Shown: positions 36,679 through 49,201 of the stretch, in pieces | Position numbering within the stretch: the first letter of the stretch is position 1 | How the letters are laid out: each line of letters begins with the position of its first letter | Assembly: GCA_946807835.1 (NCBI GenBank) | Contig: OX327700.1 | Location: 28,990,001-29,054,000 of the forward strand | Direction of reading: 5' to 3' | DNA length: 64,000 nt | Source: Ailanthus altissimus | Lineage: Eukaryota; Streptophyta; Magnoliopsida; Sapindales; Simaroubaceae | Notes under the pieces: model-generated | Databases searched by the model: none | The model's input: the letters and a program-made list of their open reading frames with translations, nothing else | What the model was told of the DNA's origin: nothing | Program-made: the position numbers and the translations under genes

Positions 36679-38330
36679 CTAAAGAAAAAAGACACGAGAT
36701 AAAATTTGGTTAAATATCAGAATTGCAATAAAAAAATTTCGAAAGATCTCTAATTGCAATCTCTTTTGCCCCCTATTATTTCAATAGGGATTAATGACAT
36801 CTCATCTTTACATCAAATGGTATCTAGATTGATTTCACTTGATAACTACGACAAGTATTCTCATTTACCCAATTACCAAGTCTGCACACATATCATAAAT
36901 GCATACAGGTTTAGATATATAAAATGAAGCTGAGGAACCTGTTCTTGGAATCAACAAACATGAAAAATTAATGAGAGTTCGAGTAAAACACAACAAAAAT
37001 ATCCGGGACAAAACAAGAAAACAAACTCAAGATTGATCCCAACTAAGTTGACAAGCCATAATCAAATTGAATCGATACAGTAAAACATAAAATGAACAAG
37101 AGGGTATTAATGAAAATTAACCGCGAGCGAACCTTGGTAAAAATGAAGCTGATGGAAGAGAGATGTAGATCTTGTTCTTGTTCTCTTATTCTTCTTTGGT
37201 TTACTTTTCAATATAGATGTCCGAATACGACAAAGTCAAGATACCTTATAAAAAAACATCAACTTTACAAAAACAAAAATTTCTAATCAAACCTTAAAAT
37301 CTTTTATTAAAAACATTTTCGGTAATTTAGACAGATGAAAAAACTTTTTTTTTATAAAATTATAAGTATTTTTAAGAACAATTAAAATTTTACTTAATTC
37401 TTATAATTAATTAAAAAGAATTCTTTCTTAACTTTTAATACCAACGATCGTCTTTTGTAAATAATTTTTAAAAAACCTTACACTTTCATTATATAAGTAA
37501 GATTTTTTTTATTTCTAAATATAAATAAAAATTTAGTAGAGTAAAAAAAATTTACTTAAAAACAAGATCTTTCTTTTTTTATTGTCTTTTTGTTTACAAG
37601 ATGTTGAAAGATATTTTTTTAAAACAAACTTTTTTTTATTATGTTTTTTTTAAAGTTTTTACAAGCTCATGCTTTATAAAAAAGGCTTACAAGGGTTTTT
37701 ATAGTTGAATATTTTTTTTATTTCAACTAAACTTTTTAATTACAATTAACAACTCATTAATACTTTTACTTTTACAATTAACACTCTTAAATATTTTTAC
37801 TTTCTAATTACTTCCTAACTTTTTTAATTTCTTTGCCTTTTTTACTTTTCAATCTTTCCTTGTCTTCTTCTGGCTTCTACTAGCTTTTTGTCTTTTTCTA
37901 GCTTCTATTAGCTTCTTTTGTCTTTTTATTGTGTTGTATTGAGATTGTAATATGTTTTGTCATCCATTTTATAATGACCAGCATAATCTTCAATGCACTG
38001 CTACTTCAACTCTTCTCATTCTTAAATCTTTGAAAGATAGTTATCTGTGTCTGTATTGAGGTAAATCTAAGGTATTGGATATCATATGTATTATTCATTT
38101 GCAGCCCATAGGAAAATAGGCATATAAGGTGTCTGTCAACGAGTCTTGGTCTGTTGGAATTAATGCAATCATAATACTTCTAAACTTTGTATGTTTGTAG
38201 ATATTGAAATGAGAAACCTTCAGCCTGAGGGCTTGATCTTTCAGGGATGATCATAGGTTGTCTATTATACCTGGCAGTCTATTCACAAGATATTGTATTA
38301 ATATCAAGAACAAATCCATGACTTCCTCTA
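36679..38330. other. NiaP leader/promoter and AT-rich spacer
   Basis: Bases up to about 37200 are probably the NiaP leader with an intron. From 37300 to 37960 the sequence is very AT-rich with T-runs. No coding signal recognised until the caulimovirid remnant. Confidence 0.4.
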
Positions 38331-38347
38331 TAAAATCTTATAATTTG

Positions 38348-39260
38348 TTAAATTTTGTCCAAGAGGAATTCAATTTTTATAATGCTAGAAGCACTGAGGT
38401 TATCTATGAGCTCATAATCAAATAATTCTCCAATGTTTATAATATCTACAATGTTGGAAACATTGAACTCCGTAGGAAATTTATCAAGATGAATCTGAAT
38501 TATCGTGAATTTAAACCATATCTTATTATTAGAAATTACATTTTTGATAGTTAATGTTGTCATCCCTTTTAACAGTTCCTGATTTGAGCAAAGGAATTCT
38601 TGTATTTTTATAAATCTTTTTATGGTTTTTTTTCTTCAACTAATCTCAAAATATTCTATTAAATATCTTGTGGGATTGCTTTTAATCTTTTCCAGATTTC
38701 TCTAGCTTTTTCCTGCATCAAAGTTACATTAATCTTTTCTATAATTTCTAGAACAAATTTTATAGATGGTCCAAATTCTTTTAATTTATAAAATTACTTT
38801 TTTTGTTTTTATCTTTTCTATGCTACTATACGTTTTATCTTTTACTTGTTTTTCTTCATGCTTTGTAAGCTGTAGCTTTTGTTTTAGCTCAATTTTTTTT
38901 ACTTGTTGAGTAGATAGTTGTTCTTTTAGTTTTTCAAACTCTTTTTGAAGATCAGATATTTTTTGTTCTAAAAGATAATTAGCTTTATTAAGACTTTTAA
39001 AATTATTTAAGAAGGCTAAAGTTTGACTTATACTATATAAAAAGTTATTCAAAACTAAAATTGGTTCTTCTCCTGCTTTATTATCTAAAAATTGCTTTAA
39101 AGTTTTTTCTGCTTCTTCATAATTATAAAAACCTTTATATAAAAGGTCTTGAAATCCTTCAATTTGACAAAATGTCTCTTGCCAAGTTGAATAGATTTTA
39201 ATTTTTTTTCCTCTAAAAACTATATAATACGAAAATCTATTCTTTTTTGCAAAAAAAAAA
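38348..39260 (-). pseudogene. Endogenous caulimovirid remnant: viroplasmin-like domain plus coiled coil
   Basis: On the minus strand, 39250 to 38786 reads as one frame. It opens with the small viroplasmin/RNase H1 N-terminal fold pattern (aromatic-rich YYIVF, then IYSTWQE, then GFQD and an aromatic/YEEAE end), followed by about 80 residues rich in Lys, Glu, Gln and Leu with heptad spacing, a likely coiled coil. Downstream frames to 38348 are broken by stops. In caulimovirids this domain is in the transactivator/viroplasmin protein encoded after reverse transcriptase, and the RNase H remnant upstream (42056-42558) fits that order. The copy is degraded and non-functional. Confidence 0.65.
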
Positions 39261-39464
39261 ATAACTTAAAGCATTTAATGAATCTACAAAACCCTTTTTA
39301 TCATTTCTAAAGAATTAGATATTATCTAATAGGATTTTCTATTCTTTAGTAAGGCTATACTTGACTTGTATTAGGGGTTCAAAAGGAATATCGAGACAAC
39401 TATTTAGACAAAAATGTCCAAACTTAAACTGTTGGACGCTAATACTTTTCATTCTTGCAAAAAG

Positions 39465-39834
39465 TGTTAGAGTGTGTGGGGCCCACCAACGCTTTGGTAC
39501 CCAACCAGTGGCTGACACCTCAGCACCAACTGGCGCCCCAGCACACAATCCGCAGGTTACCTGCACCCCCAAGGAATCGAACCCCCGCCCCCATCTCCAT
39601 GGAGGCCTTATAGGCCTTTAGAGGTTCGTCCTTGTACCCATTAAGCTGGCCAGCTCAATGGGTACAAGGACGAACCTCTAAAGGCCTATAAGGCCTCCAT
39701 GGAGATGGGGGCGGGGGTTCGATTCCTTGGGGGTGCAGGTAACCTGCGGATTGTGTGCTGGGGCGCCAGTTGGTGCTGAGGTGTCAGCCACTGGTTGGGT
39801 ACCAAAGCGTTGGTGGGCCCCACACACTCTAACA
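39465..39834. repeat. 370-bp near-perfect palindrome: two SINE-like units head to head
   Basis: Left arm 39465-39649 and right arm 39650-39834 are reverse complements with one mismatch that I can see (near the centre) and no spacer. Each arm, read outward from the centre, carries an RNA polymerase III A-box-like AGCTCAATGGG (39652-39662 in the right arm) and a perfect B box GGTTCGATTCC (39716-39726), spaced as in tRNA-derived SINEs. The arms are GC-rich in an AT-rich setting. The pentamer AAAAG stands at both outer ends (39460-39464, 39835-39839), which may be a target duplication. A transcript across it would fold into a long double-stranded hairpin. Confidence 0.85.
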
Positions 39835-39845
39835 AAAAGGCCGTC

Positions 39846-42014
39846 TGTTGGAGCTGGTGCTCACGTGCCATTCCAATATTGTATGAATATTAATTGTTAA
39901 TATTTATACAATAAACATTTCGAATAAAGATTGTTAATATCATATTAATATGGTATAATGCTTGTAACATTAGAGACATTGTTTGATCTGAAAGAGTTCA
40001 GATCTGGTCTAAAGGAGTTTAGATCAGAACTAATAGTTAGCAAAGCTGAGAGTTATAAATGCTAAAAGTTAGCACTGTTAAGAGTTAGCAGGTTATAAGA
40101 GTCAACGAGGTCTAAAGAGTTAGAACCTTGTCTATAATGGGACAAAGACCTGAGAGTATACTTGTAATGATATAGTTGCAAAGAGTTGCAATAGGAGTTA
40201 AGAAATATCATTATGTAAGTATGTCTCAAATATAATGTTCCTGATCTATAATCACTAATGCGGGTCTATCGGTGATTCACTTTATATAGATTAGTGTATG
40301 TCTATATCTGACTGGTTCAGATGGTTGTTCTTAGCTGACCATGAGCTTAGAGCTTGTATAGGCATGCGGGTATCCAGTCAGGACTGGATACTGAACAGAC
40401 TTATGAGGACCCCAATAGATATCCTATGACACCGTCAAAGGAAGGTCCTCTCGAGTTGAGTAGTATTCGTGGTCCTTTGACCTGAGCGCCACGGTGGTCT
40501 TGTGAGTGATCCATCATGCTTTGGTTCCACATATGTCAGAGACCTTTCATGGTCTGACCGCTATGTGTCGCTGGGTATGGTCCGATGCTCATGGAGTCCG
40601 GTGTGCGTAGATACGGGATCCGTCAGCTTACGTAGGTAAGTTGTATATCCGATGCTCCGAGATTGTATTTCATAAAGTCTTGTGGCCACAAGCATAAACC
40701 CGGGAAAAGAGTTTCCCATAGGGTTAAACAATATAGCAAAAGTGTTTGCGTATATTGTTTATCGAGATACGAATCTGGAGATAAGTTTATGGATGAGCAA
40801 ATGGGGATTTGACGGTGCTGATCTATATCCCCGCACATCTAGGATATAAATGATGGAAGGATTATACGTATACGTTATGACCTCAACTTGTATGGTCTGA
40901 CACGCTGATTTGTAATATTCGTAACGTGTGCGTGGGGCATCGATTACGGATTAATGGAACAGTTCCATTTGACAAATCGGGTGTAGACCTAGAGAGTCCC
41001 AATATGAAATGTACTCTTTGAGCACTTGGGCAGTGTACCGTATTGAATTGTTCAATACAGTATAATTCAGCAATTACTAAGGTTACGTTAACTAAAGTAT
41101 GTGGTTAAATTGATGGGACCCACTTTAGGTTAACTTGGTAACCGAGTAAGGATATAATAGTAATTTCACTTTATGATTATTTAATTGTTAAATAATAAGA
41201 ATAAACATTTATTTATTTAATTGTTAAATAAATGATTTAATTAACTATGATTAAAGGTTAATCATATAGTTAGTTAAGTTAACCTTACTTAAAGGTTAAG
41301 TAAAGGTTAACCTAACCATTGTTAAGTTAGTTAACTATGGTTAAATTAATAAAATATTTATTAACTTAAAGGTTAAGTTAAAATAATCTAACTAAGGTTA
41401 AATGTTAACTAAGGTTAGGTTAAGCCAAATGAAATTCAAATTAGTTTGGAATTAATGCATTTGTATATAAAGTGAAATGAAATTCAAAATTCATAATTGA
41501 TTTAGTTTTTTAGGTTTTGCATTTTGGGAGCCAATTCAATTTGAGAAATTAAAATTGTTTGTTTTGTGTTTTAAGTGTTAGAACAACAAAACAAATTGAA
41601 TTAATGGTTACTAAATGTAATAACTAAAAACAAGATTTGTTTTATTTATTCAAGAGTTGAATAAAGGAAAAACAAATTTAATTAAGTTAAATGGTTTAAC
41701 TTTGTAAAATGTTTAAGAGTTAAACATATATGCTGGATTAATATGCTGCCATTCTAGACAATCAAACCCACCCTTGTTGATTGCTAGAATTGATCAAAGA
41801 TTCATTTCATGGTGGACTTCAAAGAAAATTAATCCAAAGGCTTCATAGGTGATATTTCTCAATCTCGAATTTCAGTTTAATCAAATGTTATTTTCTGTGT
41901 TCATTGTATTCAATCTTCCGCTGTGCACATGTATGTATGAGATATGTATATTGTTTGTATGATGAACACAAACCCACATGCAAGCACCCTAAGTAAATTC
42001 GCCCAAACCCAACA
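39846..42014 (+). mobile_element. Solo LTR of the large Copia family (2.2 kb), inside the caulimovirid remnant
   Basis: Starts TGTTGGAGCTGGTGCTCACG and ends CCCAAACCCAACA. Its body matches in order the LTRs at 42559-44826 (reverse), 46741-47729/54105-55375 and 58067-60341: for example GACCTGAGCGCCACGGTGG and CAGAGACCTTTCATGG. No internal region or second LTR adjoins it, so it is a solo LTR. Flanks are CCGTC on the left and AAAAG on the right, so no clear target duplication. It separates two parts of the caulimovirid remnant. Confidence 0.8.
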
Positions 42015-42055
42015 AAAAGAACATCAAAAAGTTATTAGTATAGAAAGAATATCTG

Positions 42056-42558
42056 CTAAATTATTATCTTTCTTAAAATATGCTCAAAATTTGCTTTAGA
42101 TCTTTTTCCTGTTATTACTTCTAAGAAATATACCCATCTTTTACTTATAAACAAATTCTTCTTTTCAAAATTTTTCTTCTGAGATTTTTTATAGAATTCA
42201 ATTATATTATTGCAAACTGTTCTAATTGTAAAAGAATCATTTTGTATATACAAATGAAAAGAATTTAAGGAATTTATAATACTCAAAATTTCTAATTCTG
42301 TACTAGATTTTCTTCCTTCTGTTTCAATGAACTTTCCACTAGTATACATAGTTATTTATTCTTCTTCTTTTGGGCTATCTTTCTTCTGTTTTTGTAATAA
42401 GATTCTGGCCTATCCTTTACTGTTTGCATCTGTTTGTATGATATTAATTATCTATAGGTAAACCTAAAGGTTTAAGGTTTTTAATTGTTTGTTTTAACTT
42501 TTGCATAAGTTTTATATCTTTACTATTAAAATATTTTTGTCCACTTTTACAGAGTTTA
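42056..42558 (-). pseudogene. Endogenous caulimovirid remnant: RNase H end of the reverse transcriptase gene
   Basis: Minus-strand frames carry the RNase H pattern of caulimovirid polymerase: an upstream QTDAN element near 42430, then SGKFIETE, a STELEILSIINSL helix, FTIRT and FEHI near 42080. Stops and a frameshift (near 42075) break it. The frame upstream is cut at 42559 by the end of the Copia LTR. With 38348-39260 it forms one old insertion in consistent order. Genus not assigned; a plant retrotransposon RNase H is a less likely alternative. Confidence 0.65.
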
Positions 42559-44826
42559 TGTTCGGTGTTGTGTGCATGTACATCATACTACAAGTGATTG
42601 TGTGCATTATTAAATAATTAAATAATAAATATGTTATACATCTAACGCAGTAGAATTAAAGTACACATTATCTCATACACTAATGAGATTAGGGAAGTCA
42701 CCTTTAAAGCGCATTTTGAACAATTCCAGTTGGAGATGTAGTGGGCTTTTTCAAGTTGGAATAATAGCTTACTTTTCTCGTCGAAATATTTAATTTAAAG
42801 CAATTCTTGCTTTGGTATCTCTTGGGACTCAACTATGTATTTTGCTCAAATTGATTTTTGGTTTCTCGGTTAACACTTAACCTTTAAAAGCATTTTTGAA
42901 TTCACTACCATTACATTTCTCTCGGCTAACTTCTTTCATTTATAGGCAACCATTATCGTTGAATGAACCAATAAAAAAAAACTTGGCTACCACTTAACCA
43001 AGCATGACAGGGCAATTGAATTGCTTAGTCACAAAACGTGACTTGGTGACAAATTTAAAAGATAATTGGTGATTGCGTATCCTTAATTCGTTGCCACCTA
43101 TTTGAAGATTAAATCAAATTCAATCTCTTTACTTCAATTGCCTTTGACCAATGGAAATCTAACAAATAACTATTGTAATTTGTTTAGGCCAATTAAATAA
43201 AAACATATAGCCTTTATTTTTTAAATTAACTAATCGTATTACAAAAAATGACAATAAATTGATAAACTAAATAATCAAATTCATTTGATTTATTAATGGC
43301 CAAATAAAATATATTATGAAGTAATAATTATTTTATAACTTTATTCATTAATGTCTAATTTAGTATCCATATAAATTATTGACAAAATTTAAGACATACA
43401 TTAGGTAGATAAAAATATTAAATCTCACTTGTCACAATTTTAAGTTTAATACTTAAACCTTAAATACATTCTGAGAGACCTTAAAATAAATTAATGCTCG
43501 ACTAAAATATATTATAAAACAACAATTATTTTATAACTTTATTCACTAATGCCCAATTTAGTACTCATACAAATTATTGGCACAATTTGAGGCATACATT
43601 AGGTAGATAAAAGTGTCAAGTCTCACTTGGCACAATTTTAAGTTTAACACTTAAACTTTAACTACTCCCCGAGAGAAGCCGAGATAAATAAATATTTTTT
43701 AAAAACTTTTCGAATTGAACAATTCAATTCAGTGCGCTACCCACGTACTCAACGCGTACACTTCATATAGTGAGACTCTCAGGCTTAAACCTATTTTGTC
43801 TCATGGGACATTTCCGTAGATTCATAACTAATGCCCCCCACACACTCGTTATAGATAATACAAAATGACGAGTTTAACCATACAAGTTGAGGTTAATCTA
43901 TATTCGTACAATCCCTCCGTCATTGATATCTTAGAAGAACGGAGACATGAATCAACATCATCAAGTCTTCTATTGCTCACCTATAAACTTATCTCTTTGA
44001 TTTGTGTTTCGATAAATAATATCTGCAAACTCATTTGCGATATTGTTTATACCATAGGAAACTCTTTCCTAAGTTTAATGTTTATGGCCAGAAGACTTCC
44101 TAGAACAAAACCTTAGAGTATTTGGATATTTGACTCACCTATATGAGCTGATAGATCTTACGTCTACACACACCAGACTCCATAAGCATCGGATCATACC
44201 TAGCGATCAAACCATGAAATGTCTCTAACATATGTGGAATCTAAGTAGATGGATCACTCACAAACCCACCGTGGTGCTCAGGTCTAAGGACCATAAATAA
44301 TATTTAACTCGAGAAGACCCTCCACTGATAAATTTATAGATATCTATTAAAGGTCTTCATTAAGTCTTGTTCAATACTCAATCTTTATTGAATACTTATA
44401 TATCTATATGAGATTCCACTAACCTTATAGTTTGTTAGGATTAACCATCTAGATAATCCAGATATAGATATGCACTGATTTATATTAATCGGTTCTATTC
44501 GACAGACCTTACGTCGATGAAAATAAATCAGAAACTTATAATTCGAGAATATACTTACAAAATGACATTTCCTAACAACGCTTGCAACCTTTTGCAATTA
44601 GTGTCATTGTTAGTATATTTCTAGGTCTTTGTCCTATTTTAGATAAGGTTCTAACTCTTTAGACCTGATCTGAACTCTTTTATATCAATATAATATCTGA
44701 AATGTTACAAGTATTTTATCTTATAAAAATAATTAGCGATTTAATGAAATATTTATTTATTGCATAAAGTATGAAAATAGAATATTCATACAAAATTGAG
44801 ATAGCACATGAGCACAAATCCCAACA
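42559..44826 (-). repeat. 3' LTR of the minus-strand Copia element (2268 bp)
   Basis: On the minus strand it starts TGTTGGGATTTGTGCTCATG at 44826 and ends CACCGAACA at 42559. Same family as the other 2.2-kb LTRs; GTGATCCATCTACTTAGATTC and other blocks align with them. Confidence 0.85.
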
Positions 44827-46740
44827 ACTCTCACTTGCTCTAGTGTCATTCGTAGTAATATCTAATAACTAACGACTCCACGTGTTTCTCAAACGCCTCT
44901 GGAATTAAGGTCTTAGTGAGTGAGTCCGCTACATTATTTACAGAATCAACTCTATAAAATACAACATCTCTTCGAGCCAAGATCTCTCTAACAATGTGGT
45001 ATTTTTTCTTAACATATTTAGATCTCTGGTGTGCTTTTGGCTCTTTTGCCTATGCAATGGCCTCATTATTGTCCCAATATAATGGGATAGGATCCACTGA
45101 ACTTGGGACTATACTAAGTTTTACTGCTTTTAAAGGTGCAATATATTCTTCCTTAGTGGTAGAATCAGCTGTGGATCCCTGTTTGACACTCTTCCAACTT
45201 ATGACGGTGTCATTGAGAATAAACATATATCTAAATGTAGACTTTTTATCATCTAGATCAAACTAAAAGTCTAAATCAGTGTATCTTTTTACTTGTAAAT
45301 TATTATCTCCATATATGATAAACTTTTCCTTTATACCCTAAAGTATTTAAAGACATGTTTGACTGCCATCCAATTACTGTTACTTGGATCAGACTAGTAC
45401 CGACTCATAACACTCACAGCCATACTGATATCAGGTCTCGTGCACATCATAACATATATCAAGCTTCCAACAGCTGATGCATAAGAAATGCTAGACATTC
45501 TAACTCCATCATCTTTCTTCAAGGAAACATCTTCCTCAAAAGATGAATACCACATCTAAAAGGTGCATTAACTGTCTTACAGGTACTAAAATTGTACTTT
45601 TTCAAGACAGTATCAAGGTACGAAGATTGAGAGAGTCTTATAAGCCTTCTAGCTCTATCTCTATAAAGCTTTATACTCAGTATATAGAAAGTCTTTCCCA
45701 AATCTTTCATGAAAAATTCTTACTAAGGTAACTACTTACTTACTGTAATATATTATTGATATCATTCCCAATGATTAGTATGTCATCCACATAAAGATTA
45801 AAAAGTCAACCATGGTCCCACTGACATTTTTATACATACATGGATCCTCTTCATTTTTTATGAAACCAGACTCTCTAATTACCTCATCAAAACAAAGACT
45901 TCAACTTCAAAAAGCCTTCTTAAGTCCATAAATGGACTTCTTCAGTTTACACACAAGACCAAAAGAAAGGTTGAATGCAAAACCTTCTAGTTGTTCTATG
46001 AATATCTCTTCCTCGAGATATTTATTCAGGAATGTCGTATTTACATCCATCTACCAAATTTCAAAGTCATAGTATGCAGCAATTGCCAATAATATCCTTA
46101 TTGACTTAAGCATTGCAACTGGAGCAAATATTTTCTCAAAATCGATCCTTGATCGTTGAGTATAACCTTTTGCTATCAGACGAACCTTAAAGGTCTCAAC
46201 CTTCCCATCAGGCCCATGCTTCCACTTGTAAACCCATTTATAACCAATATGAACTATTTCTTCTGGAAGCTCAACCAAGTCCCAGACTTGATTTTGATGT
46301 ATAGAGTCAATTTTAAATTTCATGGCATCTTGTCATTTTTCTGAATCAATATCTAATATTGCCTCGCTGTAGGTTAAAGGATTATTTTCTTCCACTAAGA
46401 AAATCTCAGAGTTACCTTCAGGTATCATTCCATACCTTTCAGGTTGCTTCGATATCCTTTGTGACCTACGTAGAGGGTGTGTAAAAGGTAATTTACTCAA
46501 TTGAGCCAATGGTTCATTCTGATTCACTTCATCAAGATCAATCTTCCTACAATCCTCACGATTCATCAGAAACTATTTCTCTAAGAAAGTGACATTTCAA
46601 GCAATAAACATATTTTATTCCTTAGGACCATAGAACTAGTATCTCATTGAGTTCACGGGATAACCAAAGAATCGATACTTGTACCCTCTGAGTGTTAGTT
46701 TATCCTGTTGTGTAACTTTTACATAAGCAGGACAGCCTCA
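44827..46740 (-). pseudogene. Copia Pol fragment (integrase C-terminus, RT, RNase H), broken
   Basis: From 46740 leftwards: VTQQDKLTLRGYKYRFFGYP (integrase C-terminal region), a spacer with LRRSQRISKQPERYG near 46470, RT start HIGYKWVYKWKHGPDGKVE near 46240, the LIAKGYTQ and FAPVAMLKSIR blocks, NLYVDDILIIGND near 45780, then KDLGKTFYILSIKL and the RNase H region. Stops and frameshifts are common. The family differs from the Tork-like element at 19.6 kb and carries a long LTR. Confidence 0.88.
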
Positions 46741-47729
46741 TTATGTATAAATATTCAATGATAGTATTTATACAATTATCATTTCTAATAAAATATTTAA
46801 TATTATTTATAATAAATGGTAAGATGCTTATAATATTTCAGACATTGTATGATCTGAAGGAGTTCAGATATAGTCTAAATGAGTTTAGATCAGTGCTAAG
46901 AATTAGCCCATTAATAGAATTAGCAAAATCTAAACAGTTAAAGACTTGTCTAAAATGAGACAACGACCTAAGAATATATTTATAATGACATACCTGTAAA
47001 GAGTTGCAGATGGTGCTAAGAAATGTCATTATGTAAATATATTCTCAAACATGATGTTCCTGATCTAATTTCATCGATGTGGGTCTATCGTTGAAATACA
47101 TTAATATAGATTAGTGTATATCTATATCTAAATGGTCCAGATGGTTAGTCTTAGCAAACTATGAGCTTAGTGAAAGCTTATATAGACATACAGGTATTCA
47201 GTAAGGACTGGATATTGAATAGACTCACAAAGATCTCTAATAGACATCTCATAAAGCCGTCAATAAAAGGTCTTCCGAGTTGAGTAGTATTTGTGGTCCT
47301 TTGACCTGAGCGCCACGGTGGGCTTGTGAGTGATCCATCATACTTTGGTTCCACACATGTCAGAGACCTTTCATGATTTGACTGCTATATGTCGCTTGGT
47401 ATGGTTCGATTCTCATAGAGTCCGGTGTGTGTAGATATGAGATTCATTAGCTCAAATGAGTGGGTTGTATATCCTAATGCTCCAAAATTGTATTTCAGAA
47501 AGTCTTGTGGCCACAAGCATAAACCTCGAAAACTATATTTCGAAGGGATAAATAATATCACAAAAATATTTGTGGATATTGTTTTAAGGAAATATAAATC
47601 TAGAGACAAGTTGATGGTTGAACAAATAGAGATTTGACGGTGATGATCTATATCTCTGCTCTTTCAAGATATAAATGATGGAGAGATTATATCTGTAACG
47701 TGTGTGGGGGGTATCATTAACAGACGTAT
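46741..47729 (+). repeat. 5' LTR, first part, start truncated
   Basis: Aligns with 58090-59130 of the 3' LTR but lacks the first 25 or so bases, including the TG end. Joins the minus-strand integrase fragment directly at 46741, so a deletion removed this end. Confidence 0.8.
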
Positions 47730-49063
47730 TGATAAGGGCATAAAAGCACTAGTATGATTTCTACCCAACTTTTGTATTTCGCCCCAAATAATAAATATTT
47801 GGATATTTAATTGTGATTTTTGATCATAAATAGATGTATGATGAAAATTTTGACGCATAGGAACAAACGGGAGGTGAATCGGACATCAAACGAAGAAGTT
47901 ACGCTCAAAATACGAAAGGCGCGCAGCAGTGGCTGGGTGCCGCGGCGCCCAACACTGAGCGCCGCAGCGGCCAGAACAGCAAGTGAGCGCCGCAATGCTC
48001 ACAACCAAGCACCGCGGCGCTCGTGACGAGGAACAGTGTCGGGGAACAGTAACTTGTGAACAGTATTTTGCTATAGTAACTAGTAAACAGTAACTCAAAA
48101 GCCAAAAACCCTAAAAGAAAAGAGGCAAAAAAAACTTAGAGAGAGAATTCACAACACAAATCAAAGATCAAAGCCAAAGATTGAAGAATCAAGATCAAGA
48201 TTCAAGCTTCAAGCCAAGATTGAGGGAGAAACACATCAAGGAGTCATTTTGATTAGTTTTTGTTCTCTTTCTTTATCATTATGTTCTTGTTCTTGTTGAT
48301 CTTCACAGATTGGTTTGATACTTTTGGTTTTGTGATGGGCTAAATTGTTATTCTAGGGTTAGACTATGTAAACCTAGTATGTAGTTGAATTTTATTGATT
48401 CTTAGTTTATGAACTTGATAAATTCAATTGATTCATTCTATCTTGTGTTTAATGCTTTCATTATATCTGATCAATATTTTGAATGATTGAGGAACCATGA
48501 TGAACTTGATAGATGGATTCATGTATTTTGTCTAGGATAGTTTGATGCATGATCATAGGGTAACAACTATGAGTTCCATCTAGGATAGACATATACCTAG
48601 GTGGCATGTATAGTATAATTTAGACTTGATCTTAATGAATTACATTCTGATTTGATTACCATAGACATATAGATGATTGTTAGAATGCGTAATATAGTCA
48701 CTTGACCATCGACAGAGGCTTGTGGTGGGATTAGTGTCTAAACCAATCAATTGGTATTAAGAGATTAACTAAGTGGTTAATGAATCCAATGAAATACTAG
48801 GGGACGAGTTAAAACCCTATATTATCTTTATTTGTGAATTCTACTCTTTGTTTTTGTTTAGTTAATTGAGAGAACTAGATTAGTTACATAAATTCTAGAT
48901 TTTGGTTTTCTGAATAAAAGTTAAGTAGGCATAATTTTAGTACTTGATTTATAGAATTAGATTGCATAGTTCCTGTGAGATCGATATCTGGACTTAAAAT
49001 CCTATATTACTTGATACGATAGATAGCGTGCACTTGCGCTTAGCTACTATAGCACACCAACCA
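47730..49063 (+). repeat. Left LTR of the Gag-only element
   Basis: 1334 bp, highly similar to the right LTR. It lacks a short segment at about 48107 that in the right LTR contains CCTATAAATAGAGAG, the likely TATA box. Confidence 0.92.
47918..48030 (+). repeat. GC-rich AGCGCC/GGCGCT cassette (Gag-only element, left LTR)
   Basis: Modules such as GTGCCGCGGCGCC, GAGCGCCGCAGCGGCC and ACCGCGGCGCTCGTG, followed by GGAACAGTGTCGGGGAACAG. Confidence 0.85.
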
Positions 49064-49069
49064 AGTTTT

Positions 49070-49087
49070 TGGTGTCGTTGCCGGGGA
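49070..49087 (+). other. Primer binding site (tRNA-Asp-like)
   Basis: TGGTGTCGTTGCCGGGGA, seven bases after the left LTR, is close to the TGGCGCCGTTGCCGGGG site typical of Athila/Tat elements. Confidence 0.85.
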
Positions 49088-49201
49088 CTAGTTTTATCTA
49101 TTCTTTAGATCAATACTAAGACCAAGCTACTTACTTTTAATTCAGATTTTTATTTTTGTTTTATCTTCTTCGTTTTACTTTGATTTTCTTTTTATTTTCC
49201 T

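Larger units (their letters stand above)
42559..46740 (-). mobile_element. Minus-strand Copia element, 3' half (integrase end, RT, RNase H, 3' LTR)
   Basis: Reading leftwards from 46740: integrase C-terminus, RT, RNase H remnants, a purine tract GAGCAAGTGAGAG, then the 3' LTR 44826-42559. Its gag and leader appear to resume at 62994-63932, beyond a plus-strand element of the same family that split it. Confidence 0.85.

Noticed and set aside
39465..39834. Two tRNA genes in opposite orientation
   Set aside because: A and B boxes are present, but no cloverleaf with anticodon and acceptor stems could be formed; SINE-derived is the better reading.
39361..39871. Protein-coding frames across the palindrome on both strands
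   Set aside because: Mirror-image frames are expected from a palindrome; no domain recognised.
41270..41440. Telomere-like TTAA/GGTTAA repeats in the solo LTR
   Set aside because: Irregular and not the plant telomere unit TTTAGGG; low-complexity LTR sequence.
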